A DNA stretch of 64,000 nucleotides from Asticcacaulis sp. AC460 (GCF_000495795.1 NZ_AWGD01000003.1:1-64000), one strand, 5' to 3'; shown: positions 1 to 9,870, counted from the stretch's first letter. Notes: generated by a model not told the origin, from the letters alone. Made by a program: numbers and translations.

Positions 1-1014
1 CTTGCGAGGTTCAAAGAAGATCACGGACTAAAGCGTCCCGCACACAGAGCTATCGGTCCAGTTTACGCGTGGTCTATAGTTGGCATTTTTTGGCTCGTGG
101 AAGCGGCTTTCAACACAGGCTTTCTCAGAGTCAACGACGATTATGGACTATTAGGCGGTTTTGTCGCAGCATGTATCGTAGCTGCAATTAACATTATTAC
201 CTCGGCGCTTGTGGGTCGTGCATTCTGGCCAAAACTGCTTCATAAAGACGTCCAACAAAAAATTATTGGTATTGTAGTCATTTCTCTTTGGATCACCTTC
301 CTGATTACCTGGAATTTGGTCGCTGGTCACTACCGGGATGCAAAGGCGGATGGGCTTTCGACGCCGGAGACCGCAGCGCTTGGTCTATTCGTCCAGCGTC
401 CGTTGCTGTTTGACAGCTTATATTCTTACGGCTTGCTTGCGGCAGGTCTACTGTTCGCCATGGTATCGGCGACCGTGGCCTTCAAAGAGGATGATCCCTA
501 TCCAGGATACGGTCCCATTTACAGGCGGCACGAGGACCGCTGTGAAGCGTATGCTGATGCCATCAAGGAATCGCTGGACGAACTGAAGGAAATTCGTGAC
601 GAAGCCACCGCTTCAGCAACTGCCATTCGGAGCCAGTTGGGAGCGCAGTTTCGGGAACGAGGACAAATACTCGTAGCGCGCGAGACCCATAGAATGCGCT
701 ACCGCGAACACCAGACATATCTCGAGGAAATGGGGAATTTCCTTTTGGGGCTCTATAGAGCGGAAAACGTGCGCTCTCGCTCCGATGGAAATACGCCAAA
801 AAACTTTCAAAAAAAGTGGCAGCTGCGCCGAACCGAATTACCGGCAGATGAGGTTGAGGCATCGATTGATGCTGAAGTCGTGCGTGCTCAGGAAGTTTTG
901 GAAGCCTCTATTAAGACCATTGGGGAAGCTTATCAGGAGGCGATCAAAAGCTTTGAGCATCTAGACAAAATTAAGGAGAGTTTAGCGCATGGCCAAGCCG
1001 GCATCAACAAGTAA
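1..1014 (+). CDS. Membrane protein with cytoplasmic coiled coil, first visible gene of Zorya-like cluster (5' partial)
   Basis: The reading frame is open to the first base, so the true start lies outside the window; a GTG at 97 is an internal alternative. Of 337 visible residues, four hydrophobic segments are seen at about 24-41, 52-72, 88-107 and 144-160. They are followed by a short motif DDPYPGYGPIYRR near 164-176 and then a charged helical, coiled-coil-like tail to the end. I do not recognise the family. The arrangement (membrane segments, then a long helix inside the cell) resembles the downstream channel subunit at 1807-3051. The stop overlaps the next gene by 26 bases, so the two are translationally coupled and probably function together. 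Base composition is more A+T-rich than the genes after 5100, which suggests recent acquisition. Confidence 0.8.
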   Translation, partial: LARFKEDHGLKRPAHRAIGPVYAWSIVGIFWLVEAAFNTGFLRVNDDYGLLGGFVAACIVAAINIITSALVGRAFWPKLLHKDVQQKIIGIVVISLWITFLITWNLVAGHYRDAKADGLSTPETAALGLFVQRPLLFDSLYSYGLLAAGLLFAMVSATVAFKEDDPYPGYGPIYRRHEDRCEAYADAIKESLDELKEIRDEATASATAIRSQLGAQFRERGQILVARETHRMRYREHQTYLEEMGNFLLGLYRAENVRSRSDGNTPKNFQKKWQLRRTELPADEVEASIDAEVVRAQEVLEASIKTIGEAYQEAIKSFEHLDKIKESLAHGQAGINK

Positions 1015-1807
1015 GAAGCGGAAACAGGACGAGATGTTCAAAGCCGTCCGGAATATCGGCGGTGTTATCGCGATTCTCGGATTGGTAGGCTTCTTCTATT
1101 TCAAGACGGTTATGTCTCACCCCCCACTTGACCCAGAGACACAATGCCCAGCACGACCCAAAAGCGTTACCGTTCTGCTTGTGGATGTGACAGACCCCAT
1201 GAACTTGCCCCAGAGACAGGATTTCCTCAATCAGTTGGACAGGTTGGTTGATGACATTCCACGTTACGGTAAGCTAGTCGTAGTAAAGGTCGATCCGGTT
1301 TCGGACAGGTTGCTCGTACCTGTGATTGTTCGCTGCAATCCGGGATCGGCGAAAGACGAAACGGAAATGAACGGTAACCCGGCTCGGCTTGAAAAGCTCC
1401 ATGATGAAAGGTTCGTCGCCCCCCTAAAAGCCGCTTATGACCAACTCTTGACTGCCTCAGGAGCTGACCAATCGCCGATTTTGGAATCCATTCAGTCTGT
1501 TGCGCTTACCGAGCTGAATAAGCCGTCTATTGGCGATATCCCTAAGCGGTTGGTTGTTGCTTCCGACCTTCTACAAAACACGTCATCGGTGAGCTTTTAC
1601 AAGGCACTTCCCGATCCAGTACCCTTCACTAACGGTCAAGATTTCAGCCGTGTTCGCACTGACTTGAGAGACACAGACGTCGAACTATGGATGCTGCAAC
1701 GATCGGACTCGAATCAGACCCAACCGAGAGCTCTCCCGGAGCTTTGGGAGAAAATTATCGACAAAGAAGGCGGAAAACTGAAACGCGTTTATACGGTGAG
1801 TGGGTAA
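989..1807 (+). CDS. Membrane-anchored vWA-like protein of the Zorya-like cluster
   Basis: A 272-residue protein starting at ATG 989, with AAGGAG about ten bases upstream inside the preceding gene. The N-terminus is strongly basic (KKRK near 9-12), then one hydrophobic helix spans about 25-45, so the rest is predicted to face the periplasm. The globular part looks like a von Willebrand A / Rossmann-type fold. A hydrophobic strand ends in LLVDVTDP, which would be a degenerate MIDAS (D-x-T in place of D-x-S-x-S). A second strand reads KRLVVASDLLQNT, and a third VELWML. Two cysteines (in TQCPA and VRCNP) could form a disulfide. The vWA assignment is by pattern only. The stop overlaps the next ATG by one base (TAATG). 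Confidence 0.75.
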   Translation: MAKPASTSKKRKQDEMFKAVRNIGGVIAILGLVGFFYFKTVMSHPPLDPETQCPARPKSVTVLLVDVTDPMNLPQRQDFLNQLDRLVDDIPRYGKLVVVKVDPVSDRLLVPVIVRCNPGSAKDETEMNGNPARLEKLHDERFVAPLKAAYDQLLTASGADQSPILESIQSVALTELNKPSIGDIPKRLVVASDLLQNTSSVSFYKALPDPVPFTNGQDFSRVRTDLRDTDVELWMLQRSDSNQTQPRALPELWEKIIDKEGGKLKRVYTVSG

Positions 1808-3051
1808 TGATGAGTAAAATAAGATTCTTAGATCGTTTGAGAGATAGAGGTTTTATCGATCAGTGGGGCTTCATGGCTTTCGCTGTGATTGGCTTTCTTG
1901 TCATTCCTTTGGTGAAGTATCTAGGCGTGAATCCGATTATTGTTGCTTTGTCGGCCGTCGCTACGATGAGCGCTTATGCTTTACTTATTAGCCGAATGGG
2001 AACCGGCCGTGTCAGAGCGGATCAGGCGGGAGACAATTGCTACTATCTCGGCCTCATCTACACATTGGCTAGCCTTTCCTACGCAATATTTACATTCGAT
2101 CCTAATAACACCGCCGCGACGATAGTCAGTGGATTTGGGATCGCCTTGGCCACCACAGTAGTCGGTCTCATTTTGAGAGTATTTTTTAATCAGGGGCGAC
2201 CAGATCTCGAAAATGTGGAGGAACAGGCACGGCTTGAGTTAACCGAGGCCTCGACGCGCCTAAAAGCCGAATTGAATGGAGTGGTCGTTCAAATGAACGA
2301 CTTCAGCCGCCAATTGCAGCAATCCATGCAGGAAATGCATGAAGCGGCGACCTCAAATATGGAAGCTTTTACCAAAACATCGATCGAAGGCCTGAAGGAT
2401 CTTGTCGAAACAGCAAACCAATCCATCAGGACGGAATCGGATGACTTCTCGTCGCGTTCTAAGCAATTTTCCAATTCCTTCAACTCCCTCGTAACAAAGT
2501 TGGAAAAGCACGGGGAGTCATTGGAAAAGCTGAGCGCGGCACATAACTCATTGGGAAGCGCCGCGGTCGCAGCTAAGGACGTTGCCGAGAGCGCGTTAAC
2601 CTCAACTATAGCATTGCAGCGCAGCGCCGATAGTGCCACGGTCGCCGCAACATCTGCGGGAAATGCAAGCGAAGCGGCAACGCGAGCCTCGGAACGCCTC
2701 GCGGACGCGGTGTCAGGTTTCGAAAAAAGCCTCAGCTCCATTAGAGAAGAGACGGACCGGCAACTATCCGAACTAAAAACTGGCCCCGCGCGATCCGTGG
2801 AAAACGCAATTTCTAAGCTGACAGATGCCGGCGAGGTGCTCGGCCGTCAGGTAGAAAAAATATCGGAACTTCACGATCAGGTACACGCTCGACTTACTAG
2901 GGAAACGCAGTCATCCTTGGAGCTATCCCAAAGACATAATGAAGGTTTGCAGACCGAACTGGACCGATCCAGAGAATTGGTTACGAAGGTTCATAGTGCT
3001 CTAGCCGACATGACTGAGAAACTCGCCAATGTCGCTGAAGGTCGTGCGTAA
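1807..3051 (+). CDS. MotA/TolQ/ExbB-like channel subunit with long coiled-coil tail (ZorA-like)
   Basis: The start is ATG 1807, overlapping the previous stop; an upstream in-frame extension to 1687 would overlap the preceding gene and is not needed. The 414-residue protein has membrane segments at about 20-40, 43-62, 79-97 and 104-127. The last two carry a MotA/TolQ/ExbB-like pattern: LGLIYTLASL, and later GFGIALATTVVGLILR, the small-residue-rich ALxTTxxGL helix that lines the ion path in those families. From about 135 to the end the protein is an uninterrupted charged, Ala/Glu/Ser-rich helix, predicted coiled coil in the cytoplasm. That combination is the signature of ZorA of Zorya anti-phage systems. 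The adjacent OmpA-domain gene supports a ZorA-ZorB pair. What the tail contacts is unknown. Confidence 0.82.
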   Translation: MMSKIRFLDRLRDRGFIDQWGFMAFAVIGFLVIPLVKYLGVNPIIVALSAVATMSAYALLISRMGTGRVRADQAGDNCYYLGLIYTLASLSYAIFTFDPNNTAATIVSGFGIALATTVVGLILRVFFNQGRPDLENVEEQARLELTEASTRLKAELNGVVVQMNDFSRQLQQSMQEMHEAATSNMEAFTKTSIEGLKDLVETANQSIRTESDDFSSRSKQFSNSFNSLVTKLEKHGESLEKLSAAHNSLGSAAVAAKDVAESALTSTIALQRSADSATVAATSAGNASEAATRASERLADAVSGFEKSLSSIREETDRQLSELKTGPARSVENAISKLTDAGEVLGRQVEKISELHDQVHARLTRETQSSLELSQRHNEGLQTELDRSRELVTKVHSALADMTEKLANVAEGRA

Positions 3052-3965
3052 TGTCGCAGTACGACATCCGTCAGGATAAGACCTACCGGCGAGGCCTAAT
3101 TCTGGGATTAACGATCGCAGAAATTATGATTCTGCTGATTTTCCTCCTCCTAATGGCACTAGCGGCCGCATTGGCCAATCGCGACAAGAAGATTCAGGCT
3201 ATAAGCGACGGAACTGGCAGCCGGTTGATCGAAGCTATTCAGCAAGCTTACCCCGAAGCCAAAACTTCTGATGATTATTACAAGGAGCTAGTGCGGGCTA
3301 TCGAAGATCGCAAAGCCGTCGAAAGTGCGGGCCTGGCAGGTGCGACAGCAACCCTGGCGAAAGACGCCGAACTTGGCAAAAAAGTACGTGAAGCCGCCGA
3401 GCAAAATGGTGCACACAACCCTTACGAGTTTGCTGAAAAGGCAGTTTCGAGAGCGACGCTTGGCAAAAAAGGGGAATGGCCGCCATTCTTCAGCTTGAGC
3501 GAGGCAGGTGGTTATTATTTCGAGAGTGGAAAAGCGACGCTGCGCCCGGACTTCGAAAAGAAGCTGCATACGACCATTATTCCGCTGCTTAGACAGTATA
3601 TCGATGACTATGGAGTCGACGTTGTGGAAGTCATTGGCCACACGGACGAAGTGCCTATGGTTGGCCAAAGTAATTTGGACAAGCTGCTGATTTCGGCATC
3701 AAACAACGGCACGCCCATTGAATCTCTGCACTCCACCGACAATGCTGGTCTCGCGACCGCGCGTGCAGTTGCGGTCGTTCGTATTCTACGAGCTGACCCA
3801 AAGCTCAAAGGCTTAACCATCTTGCCATTGTCCGGCGCGCAAATGATCGTACCGGTGGACAAGGCCGCAGACGGCAGTTCTACCAAAAGCGACCAGACCA
3901 GACGGCGTATTGAAATTCGCCTGAGACGCTCAACTGAACAGGTTAAGTCACTGGAGCAAAAGTGA
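3051..3965 (+). CDS. MotB/ZorB-like OmpA-domain stator protein
   Basis: A 304-residue protein whose ATG overlaps the previous stop by one base. A short basic N-terminus leads into a single membrane helix (about 15-40) reading LTIAEIMILLIFLLLM. Glu24 sits where MotB, TolR and ExbD carry the proton-binding Asp, so this could be the ion-carrying carboxylate. A helical linker follows, then a C-terminal OmpA/MotB peptidoglycan-binding domain (about 145-300). That domain contains YYFESGKATLRPDF, the loop VIGHTDEVPM and the terminal SDQTRRRIEIRLRR. By analogy with MotAB and ZorAB it would anchor the complex to the cell wall and gate ion flow through the upstream channel subunit. Family placement is firm; the role in defence is inferred. 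Confidence 0.85.
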   Translation: MSQYDIRQDKTYRRGLILGLTIAEIMILLIFLLLMALAAALANRDKKIQAISDGTGSRLIEAIQQAYPEAKTSDDYYKELVRAIEDRKAVESAGLAGATATLAKDAELGKKVREAAEQNGAHNPYEFAEKAVSRATLGKKGEWPPFFSLSEAGGYYFESGKATLRPDFEKKLHTTIIPLLRQYIDDYGVDVVEVIGHTDEVPMVGQSNLDKLLISASNNGTPIESLHSTDNAGLATARAVAVVRILRADPKLKGLTILPLSGAQMIVPVDKAADGSSTKSDQTRRRIEIRLRRSTEQVKSLEQK

Positions 3966-4327
3966 TGGACGACATTGATGCAAATCTGAGGCGCCTGAGA
4001 CTATCACTTGAACGTCGCGGCTTGATTCAGGAAGGCCGTAGTCGGCCGGCACCGACTCAAGCATCAGTTGGACCACTTGAGCAGAAGGCGATCACTTCCT
4101 CGGATTGGGCTATTCAGCAGGATGAGACCTCACTCGACGTGGAGCCATCGCCAATGCCCCCAGCCGATGCTATTTTTTTTCCAGCCCCTCACTCAGATGA
4201 ACCACAACATCACATAACGGAACCTGGACCAACGCCAAGCGCAACGACAACTCGTAAATTGGGATTGGAGTCCGTTGTTCGTTATATTGTGGGATGGTTT
4301 GGATCTCTGACCAATAGGCGCGAGTAA
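3965..4327 (+). CDS. Small unknown protein of the Zorya-like cluster
   Basis: A 120-residue product. ATG 3965 overlaps the previous TGA (TGATG) and is preceded by GGAG at a good distance; a GTG one codon earlier is possible. The N-terminal 25 residues are a charged helix rich in Arg and Leu. The middle (about 30-90) is low-complexity and rich in Pro, Ser, Thr and Glu. The last 25 residues (RYIVGWFGSLTN region) could form an amphipathic helix that lies on a membrane. No signal peptide, metal site or known domain is visible. Its place between the MotB-like gene and the nuclease, with overlapping translation, suggests an adaptor or assembly factor, but the sequence does not show a function. Confidence 0.7.
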   Translation: MDDIDANLRRLRLSLERRGLIQEGRSRPAPTQASVGPLEQKAITSSDWAIQQDETSLDVEPSPMPPADAIFFPAPHSDEPQHHITEPGPTPSATTTRKLGLESVVRYIVGWFGSLTNRRE

Positions 4328-4367
4328 CTCCGCCCCCAGTTTGACACACTTACGTAACAGCTTAAAA

Positions 4368-4928
4368 ATGCCGCGATTTCAATTTAGAGACATAGTACTT
4401 GTGATAGCCGGTGCCGCGGCGGTGATTACCGTGTGGCTGCTGCACGATCTGAGCAAAGATAACCATAAACAAGTGTCTAAGTCGGACTTGCCCGCCTCGA
4501 CGGATCGATTCCGAGGATCACAAGAGCCCGATGCTACGTCGGGACACGACGCTTCCGAATATGACTTTATCCATATCGCAGAGGCTCCCACTTTCGACAG
4601 ATGCGGAGATGTCCGGGAAAACTGCGTTGTTGACGGAGATACATTCTGGCTTCATGGCGAGAAAATCAGAATCGCAGACATAGACGCTCCTGAAATCCAT
4701 GAACCTAAATGCTCGTACGAACGTGATCTTGGAACACGGGCGGCGTCACGGTTGATCGTGCTATTGAATTCCGGAGATTTTGATTTGAGGTCGGATATGA
4801 CCAATCCGCGAGATCGATATGGGCGCAAACTCGCCGTCGTTTTTCGTAGAGGGCATTCTCTTGGTGACAATCTTGTAAGAGAAGGCCTTGCTCGAACTTG
4901 GCGCGGACAGCGTCAGCGCTGGTGCTAA
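4368..4928 (+). CDS. Membrane-anchored staphylococcal-nuclease-like (SNase) endonuclease
   Basis: A 186-residue protein from ATG 4368; an in-frame TTG at 4341 would add nine residues. Residues 1-8 are basic, and 9-27 form a hydrophobic helix, so the catalytic part is predicted outside the cytoplasm. The SNase domain (about 85-186) has all catalytic landmarks: DGDT (Asp91), Arg101, Glu109 eight residues later, and Arg153 in DRYGRK. These match Asp21, Arg35, Glu43 and Arg87 of S. aureus nuclease with correct spacing. Four cysteines (79, 86, 115, 186) fit an oxidising compartment. It is the last gene of the cluster, 40 bases after the small gene and on the same strand. SNases cut DNA or RNA with calcium; here it is the likely effector. 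Housekeeping SNases also exist, so the link to the cluster rests on position. Confidence 0.82.
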   Translation: MPRFQFRDIVLVIAGAAAVITVWLLHDLSKDNHKQVSKSDLPASTDRFRGSQEPDATSGHDASEYDFIHIAEAPTFDRCGDVRENCVVDGDTFWLHGEKIRIADIDAPEIHEPKCSYERDLGTRAASRLIVLLNSGDFDLRSDMTNPRDRYGRKLAVVFRRGHSLGDNLVREGLARTWRGQRQRWC

Positions 4929-5118
4929 TTTGTAGCGGAGTGGCTTCAGACTGTTCCCCTTGGGTGTCATTCTGTTTTCGGATTGGAGATTCCTAGCAGT
5001 ATCCTGTCGGCTGGACCTTCCGGCCTCCTCATTCGTAACTTCACGCTCGGTATTTTCGGTGACATGTTGTCGACGCTGAAGTTTCGGGGCTTCGCCTTGC
5101 GCCTACCGGCAAGTTATC

Positions 5119-6839
<1,721 letters not shown>

Positions 6840-6843
<4 letters not shown>

Positions 6844-7850
6844 GGGCGACGCCTGCGAAAGGTGAGGATGGTCGCATCGTCTTTCAGCCGGCCGAAGTCG
6901 CGGTAAAAGGTACCGGCGATCAGATTGGCCGAACGGAAGGCCAGGCCGGGATAGTCCTCCATCCGCCAGCGTGGCGACACACCGTCGGAGTGCATCATGA
7001 CAACGTCGTCCGGACCGCAGGGGTAGGTGAACTCAGACACCCGGCGCATCTGGTGGCCCACGATGCCGTTCATCGACACCATGCCGCGCGACCTGGGCCC
7101 GGTGAAGAGACAGGCTCCGATATTGCCGATGCCGGCGAAGGTCAGGATATCGGTTTCCAGATCGATGTCCAGGACGGCCATCGCGGCGCCACGGGTGGGT
7201 TTCAACACAAGGTTCAAAGCATGGAGGAGCTCACCGGGCCCCAGGTCGTCACGCGCGATGAAGGTTGCGACAGCAAGGTCGCTGACTTCGGCCGCCAGGT
7301 CGCCGTGTCCCAGTCCGTCACTGACCATCATGCGGACACGGTTGTGGCTCTGATGCAGCCCCCAGCCGTCGCCGCAGCGGTGCTCGCCGTGTATCGGCAG
7401 GCAGACGGCGCCGGTATCGAGTTCGGGCGCCACCTTGCCGAACGGCAGTTGCCATAGCGACGCCGCCAGGACCGTCCCCTTGCCGGGAAGTGAATAGATG
7501 TCGAGGGTGTTGGCCAGCCGGCTGATCGCGCCCAGGCCCGTTCCGGGGCTTCCGGTCGTCGAATAGCCGTCGCGCAGGCAACGTTCGACATCCATGCCGG
7601 GGCCCTTGTCCAGCGACAGGATTTCGATGCCGGCGTATTCGGCTGACGGCAGCCCCCTGACGATGATGCTGCCGCCGCCACCGTGTTTTACGAGGTTGGT
7701 CGCCAGTTCGGTCACAACCAGGGCCGTCTTGCCTTCGGTGGTTTCACCGAAATCGAGCGCCTTGGCCAGGGCTGCGACCTGACGCCGGCAGTCGCCGACA
7801 TCGTGCAGTTTGTCGATCGCGATGGCGATGGATTGACGAAACACGCTCAT
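6840..7850 (-). CDS. RsbT-like ATPase fused to SpoIIE/RsbX-type PP2C phosphatase
   Basis: I chose ATG 7850, which overlaps the rsbT stop (ATGA) and is preceded by AGGTGG; a GTG two codons upstream is possible. The 336-residue protein has an N-terminal HATPase_c_2 domain (about 1-135; VVTELATNLVKHG, then GTGLGAISRL). A C-terminal PP2C/SpoIIE domain follows, with metal-binding motifs CGDGW, VSDGLGHG, HSDGVS and KDDATIL. In Bacillus stressosomes, RsbX removes phosphates from RsbR and RsbS to reset the complex, and the phosphatase half fits that job. The fused ATPase half is not present in Bacillus RsbX but is common in Gram-negative stressosome operons. Confidence 0.9.
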
Positions 7851-8251
7851 CGCCACCTCGCGATCGTGACGCGGGTGCCTTCGCCAGGTGCCGTCACGAT
7901 GTCGAACTCGTTGCTAAGACGGCGCGCGCCGCTGAGCCCGAGGCCCATGCCGCCACCCGTCGTGTAGCCATCGCTCAGGGCCAGATCCAGATTGGCGATT
8001 CCCGGGCCGCGATCCTCGAAGGTCAGCCGAAGGCCGCGCCGGGGAAAATCTTCAATCTGTTCCAGAGTCACGCTGCCGCCGCCGCCATAGATGATGGTGT
8101 TGCGCGCCAGTTCACTGCAGGCGGTGACCAGCTTTGTCTGGTCGACCAGACCGAAGCCGATGTCCACCGCCCAGGCCTTGACCTCACGGCGGACCAGGAC
8201 AATGTCGGACTCGACGATGAGCATGAGGGTTTCAGGCGTCCTCACTGTCAT
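7847..8251 (-). CDS. rsbT: RsbT-type serine/threonine kinase of the stressosome
   Basis: A 134-residue GHKL-family protein starting at ATG 8251, with AAGGG seven bases upstream; the start lies 20 bases inside rsbS. It has the N-box CSELARNTIIYG and the ATP lid GGGMGLGLSGARRL. A single domain without fusion, directly after rsbS, is the standard R-S-T order. RsbT phosphorylates the STAS domains of RsbR and RsbS under stress, leaves the complex and activates the output. Here the candidate outputs are the hybrid kinase at 5119-6843 and possibly the nearby EAL gene. The 3' end overlaps the phosphatase gene by four bases. Confidence 0.92.
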   Translation of the reverse strand: MTVRTPETLMLIVESDIVLVRREVKAWAVDIGFGLVDQTKLVTACSELARNTIIYGGGGSVTLEQIEDFPRRGLRLTFEDRGPGIANLDLALSDGYTTGGGMGLGLSGARRLSNEFDIVTAPGEGTRVTIARWR

Positions 8252-8627
8252 CGAGAATCCCTTCGCCGGAACCGCCGGACATACCTTTCAGAAGGTTCAT
8301 CCCCTTATCGACGTCCAGCGCCGTCAGGACACCGGGCAGGGTCAGGCCCAGTTCGACCAGGGTAATGGCGACCGCCGGCTGCATGCCGACAATCACCGTA
8401 TGGGCGTCGAGGATCCGCGACATACCGGAAATGTTGGAGATGACGCGGCCGATGAAGGAATCGACGATTTCGAGGGCGGAAATATCGATCAGCACGCCCC
8501 TGGCCCCGGTCCTGGCGATCCGGTTGGTCAGGTCGTCCTGCAGCGCCATGGCCAGCCGGTCATGCATGTCGACCTGGATGGTAACCAGCAGATGACTGCC
8601 CAGGCGCAGAATGGGAATACGTTCCAT
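8232..8627 (-). CDS. rsbS: RsbS-type STAS scaffold protein of the stressosome
   Basis: A 131-residue STAS-domain protein. The central segment LIDISALEIVDSFIGRVI is diagnostic, and Ser57 in DSF corresponds to the phosphorylated Ser59 of B. subtilis RsbS. It has no sensor domain. ATG 8627 lies eleven bases after the rsbR stop, with AGGG in the gap. The C-terminal tail is acidic and glycine-rich. RsbS co-assembles with RsbR into the stressosome shell and holds RsbT until phosphorylated. Confidence 0.92.
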   Translation of the reverse strand: MERIPILRLGSHLLVTIQVDMHDRLAMALQDDLTNRIARTGARGVLIDISALEIVDSFIGRVISNISGMSRILDAHTVIVGMQPAVAITLVELGLTLPGVLTALDVDKGMNLLKGMSGGSGEGILDDSEDA

Positions 8628-8638
8628 GACGCCGTGCC

Positions 8639-9508
8639 CTACACCTTGGCCCGGGTACGGGTAATGCTCAGGCCCAGCCGTTCGAGCGCGGCCGAGAAGG
8701 CCGCGGCCAGGGTCGCCTTGGTGACCACCGAGCCGAGTTCGACGCCCAGGTGGACAATGGTCTGGGCGATTTGCGGACGGATGCCGCTGATCATGCAGTC
8801 GGCCCCCATCAGCCGCGCCGCGGTAACCGTTTTCAACAGATGTTGGGCGACCAGGGTATCGACAGTGGGAACGCCGGTAATGTCGATGATGGCGACCGTC
8901 GAGCCGGTCTCGACGATGCGTTGCAGCAGCGATTCCATGACGACCTGGGTGCGGGCGCTGTCCAGCGTACCGATCAGGGGCAGGGCCAGTATGCCGTCGG
9001 CCAGGCTGACGACCGGGGTCGACAGCTCCAGCATGTCCTCCTGCTGGCGCTTGATAATGACTTCGCGCGTCTTGATGTAGACTTCGATGGTATAGAGGCC
9101 CAGACGGTCGAGGAGCAGGGTAGCCAGCCAGATCGCGGTCATCAGGTCGGCGGACGAGCCTTCATTGGCAGTGTTGATCGCGGCAAACAGCGGCTTCTTG
9201 AACGAAAACACAAAGGTCGCGATTTCGGAAGGCGAAAGGCCCAGTTCGCTGCGTTTGCGCGAAACGTCATCGAGGACCTTGTAGGCGGCCTGCCATTCCG
9301 GCGTTGACATATCGTCGAGATTGCCGTCGCGACTGGCGGCGATGAAGTGCTGAAGGAACAGGTTGCACTGTTCGGTCAGCTCCTTTTCCTTGATGACGCT
9401 TTGCCGGTTAAGCGCCAGCTGCTGCGCCTTGACCCATTCCTGGAGGAGGGTCGAGCGATCCTTTTCGATCGCGCGGTAAAGAGATTTGGAGTCCTGTTCG
9501 ATATCCAC
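8639..9508 (-). CDS. rsbR: RsbR-type stressosome sensor (RsbRD-like N-domain plus STAS)
   Basis: I chose GTG 9508 because AAGGA stands six bases before it; an in-frame TTG at 9529 lacks this support. The 289-residue product has an all-helical N-terminal domain (about 15-150), of the RsbR N-terminal (globin-like or RsbRD) type. The C-terminal STAS domain (about 165-270) contains LELSTPVVSL and VAIIDITGVPTVDT. The Thr residues in STP and VDT correspond to the two threonines of B. subtilis RsbRA phosphorylated by RsbT. No haem or flavin ligand could be assigned, so the sensed signal is unknown. It is the first gene of the operon; the promoter must lie between 9509 and the divergent EAL gene. Confidence 0.9.
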   Translation of the reverse strand: MDIEQDSKSLYRAIEKDRSTLLQEWVKAQQLALNRQSVIKEKELTEQCNLFLQHFIAASRDGNLDDMSTPEWQAAYKVLDDVSRKRSELGLSPSEIATFVFSFKKPLFAAINTANEGSSADLMTAIWLATLLLDRLGLYTIEVYIKTREVIIKRQQEDMLELSTPVVSLADGILALPLIGTLDSARTQVVMESLLQRIVETGSTVAIIDITGVPTVDTLVAQHLLKTVTAARLMGADCMISGIRPQIAQTIVHLGVELGSVVTKATLAAAFSAALERLGLSITRTRAKV

Positions 9509-9728
9509 GGCTGATCCTTGATCGTCCAAGCGCTGCTTTTCCGCTTCAAGGATGTCTCAAGGCTGGATCCGACCCAGGGCGGGCTCGCGATGCAGGCGAA
9601 AAAGATCAATGGGGCTTGTGCCGCAATCCCGCTTCGTTAACTGATGAAAACACGTGCCGCCTGTTTCGCGGCAAGGTCAAGCGAATAGGGTCGCTGCGTC
9701 AGAAATACCGCGACAAGCCCTGAGGAAA

Positions 9729-9870
9729 CAGAGCCGGACCTTGCGCGACAGACTGGACGCCGCCGGCAAGTCGAACACCTATGTCGAACTGACCGGGTGC
9801 GGACATGAATTGGAATCCGGGGCACCGTCGCCCCGGCCGTGATCGACTTCATGGCGACGCACAATCCGTC
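9729..9870 (+). pseudogene. Possible C-terminal remnant of an S9-family peptidase, frameshifted
   Basis: In one frame the bases encode SRTLRDRLDAAGKSNTYVEL and then a GH. This looks like the end of prolyl-oligopeptidase-type hydrolases (…AGK…YVEL…G-x-x-H, with the catalytic His). The frame then breaks near 9820. A second frame continues with PAVIDFMATHNPS, which resembles the usual C-terminal helix of the same family. Nothing recognisable lies upstream, so this is at most a decayed fragment. It fills much of the 9509-9969 gap. Confidence 0.4.
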
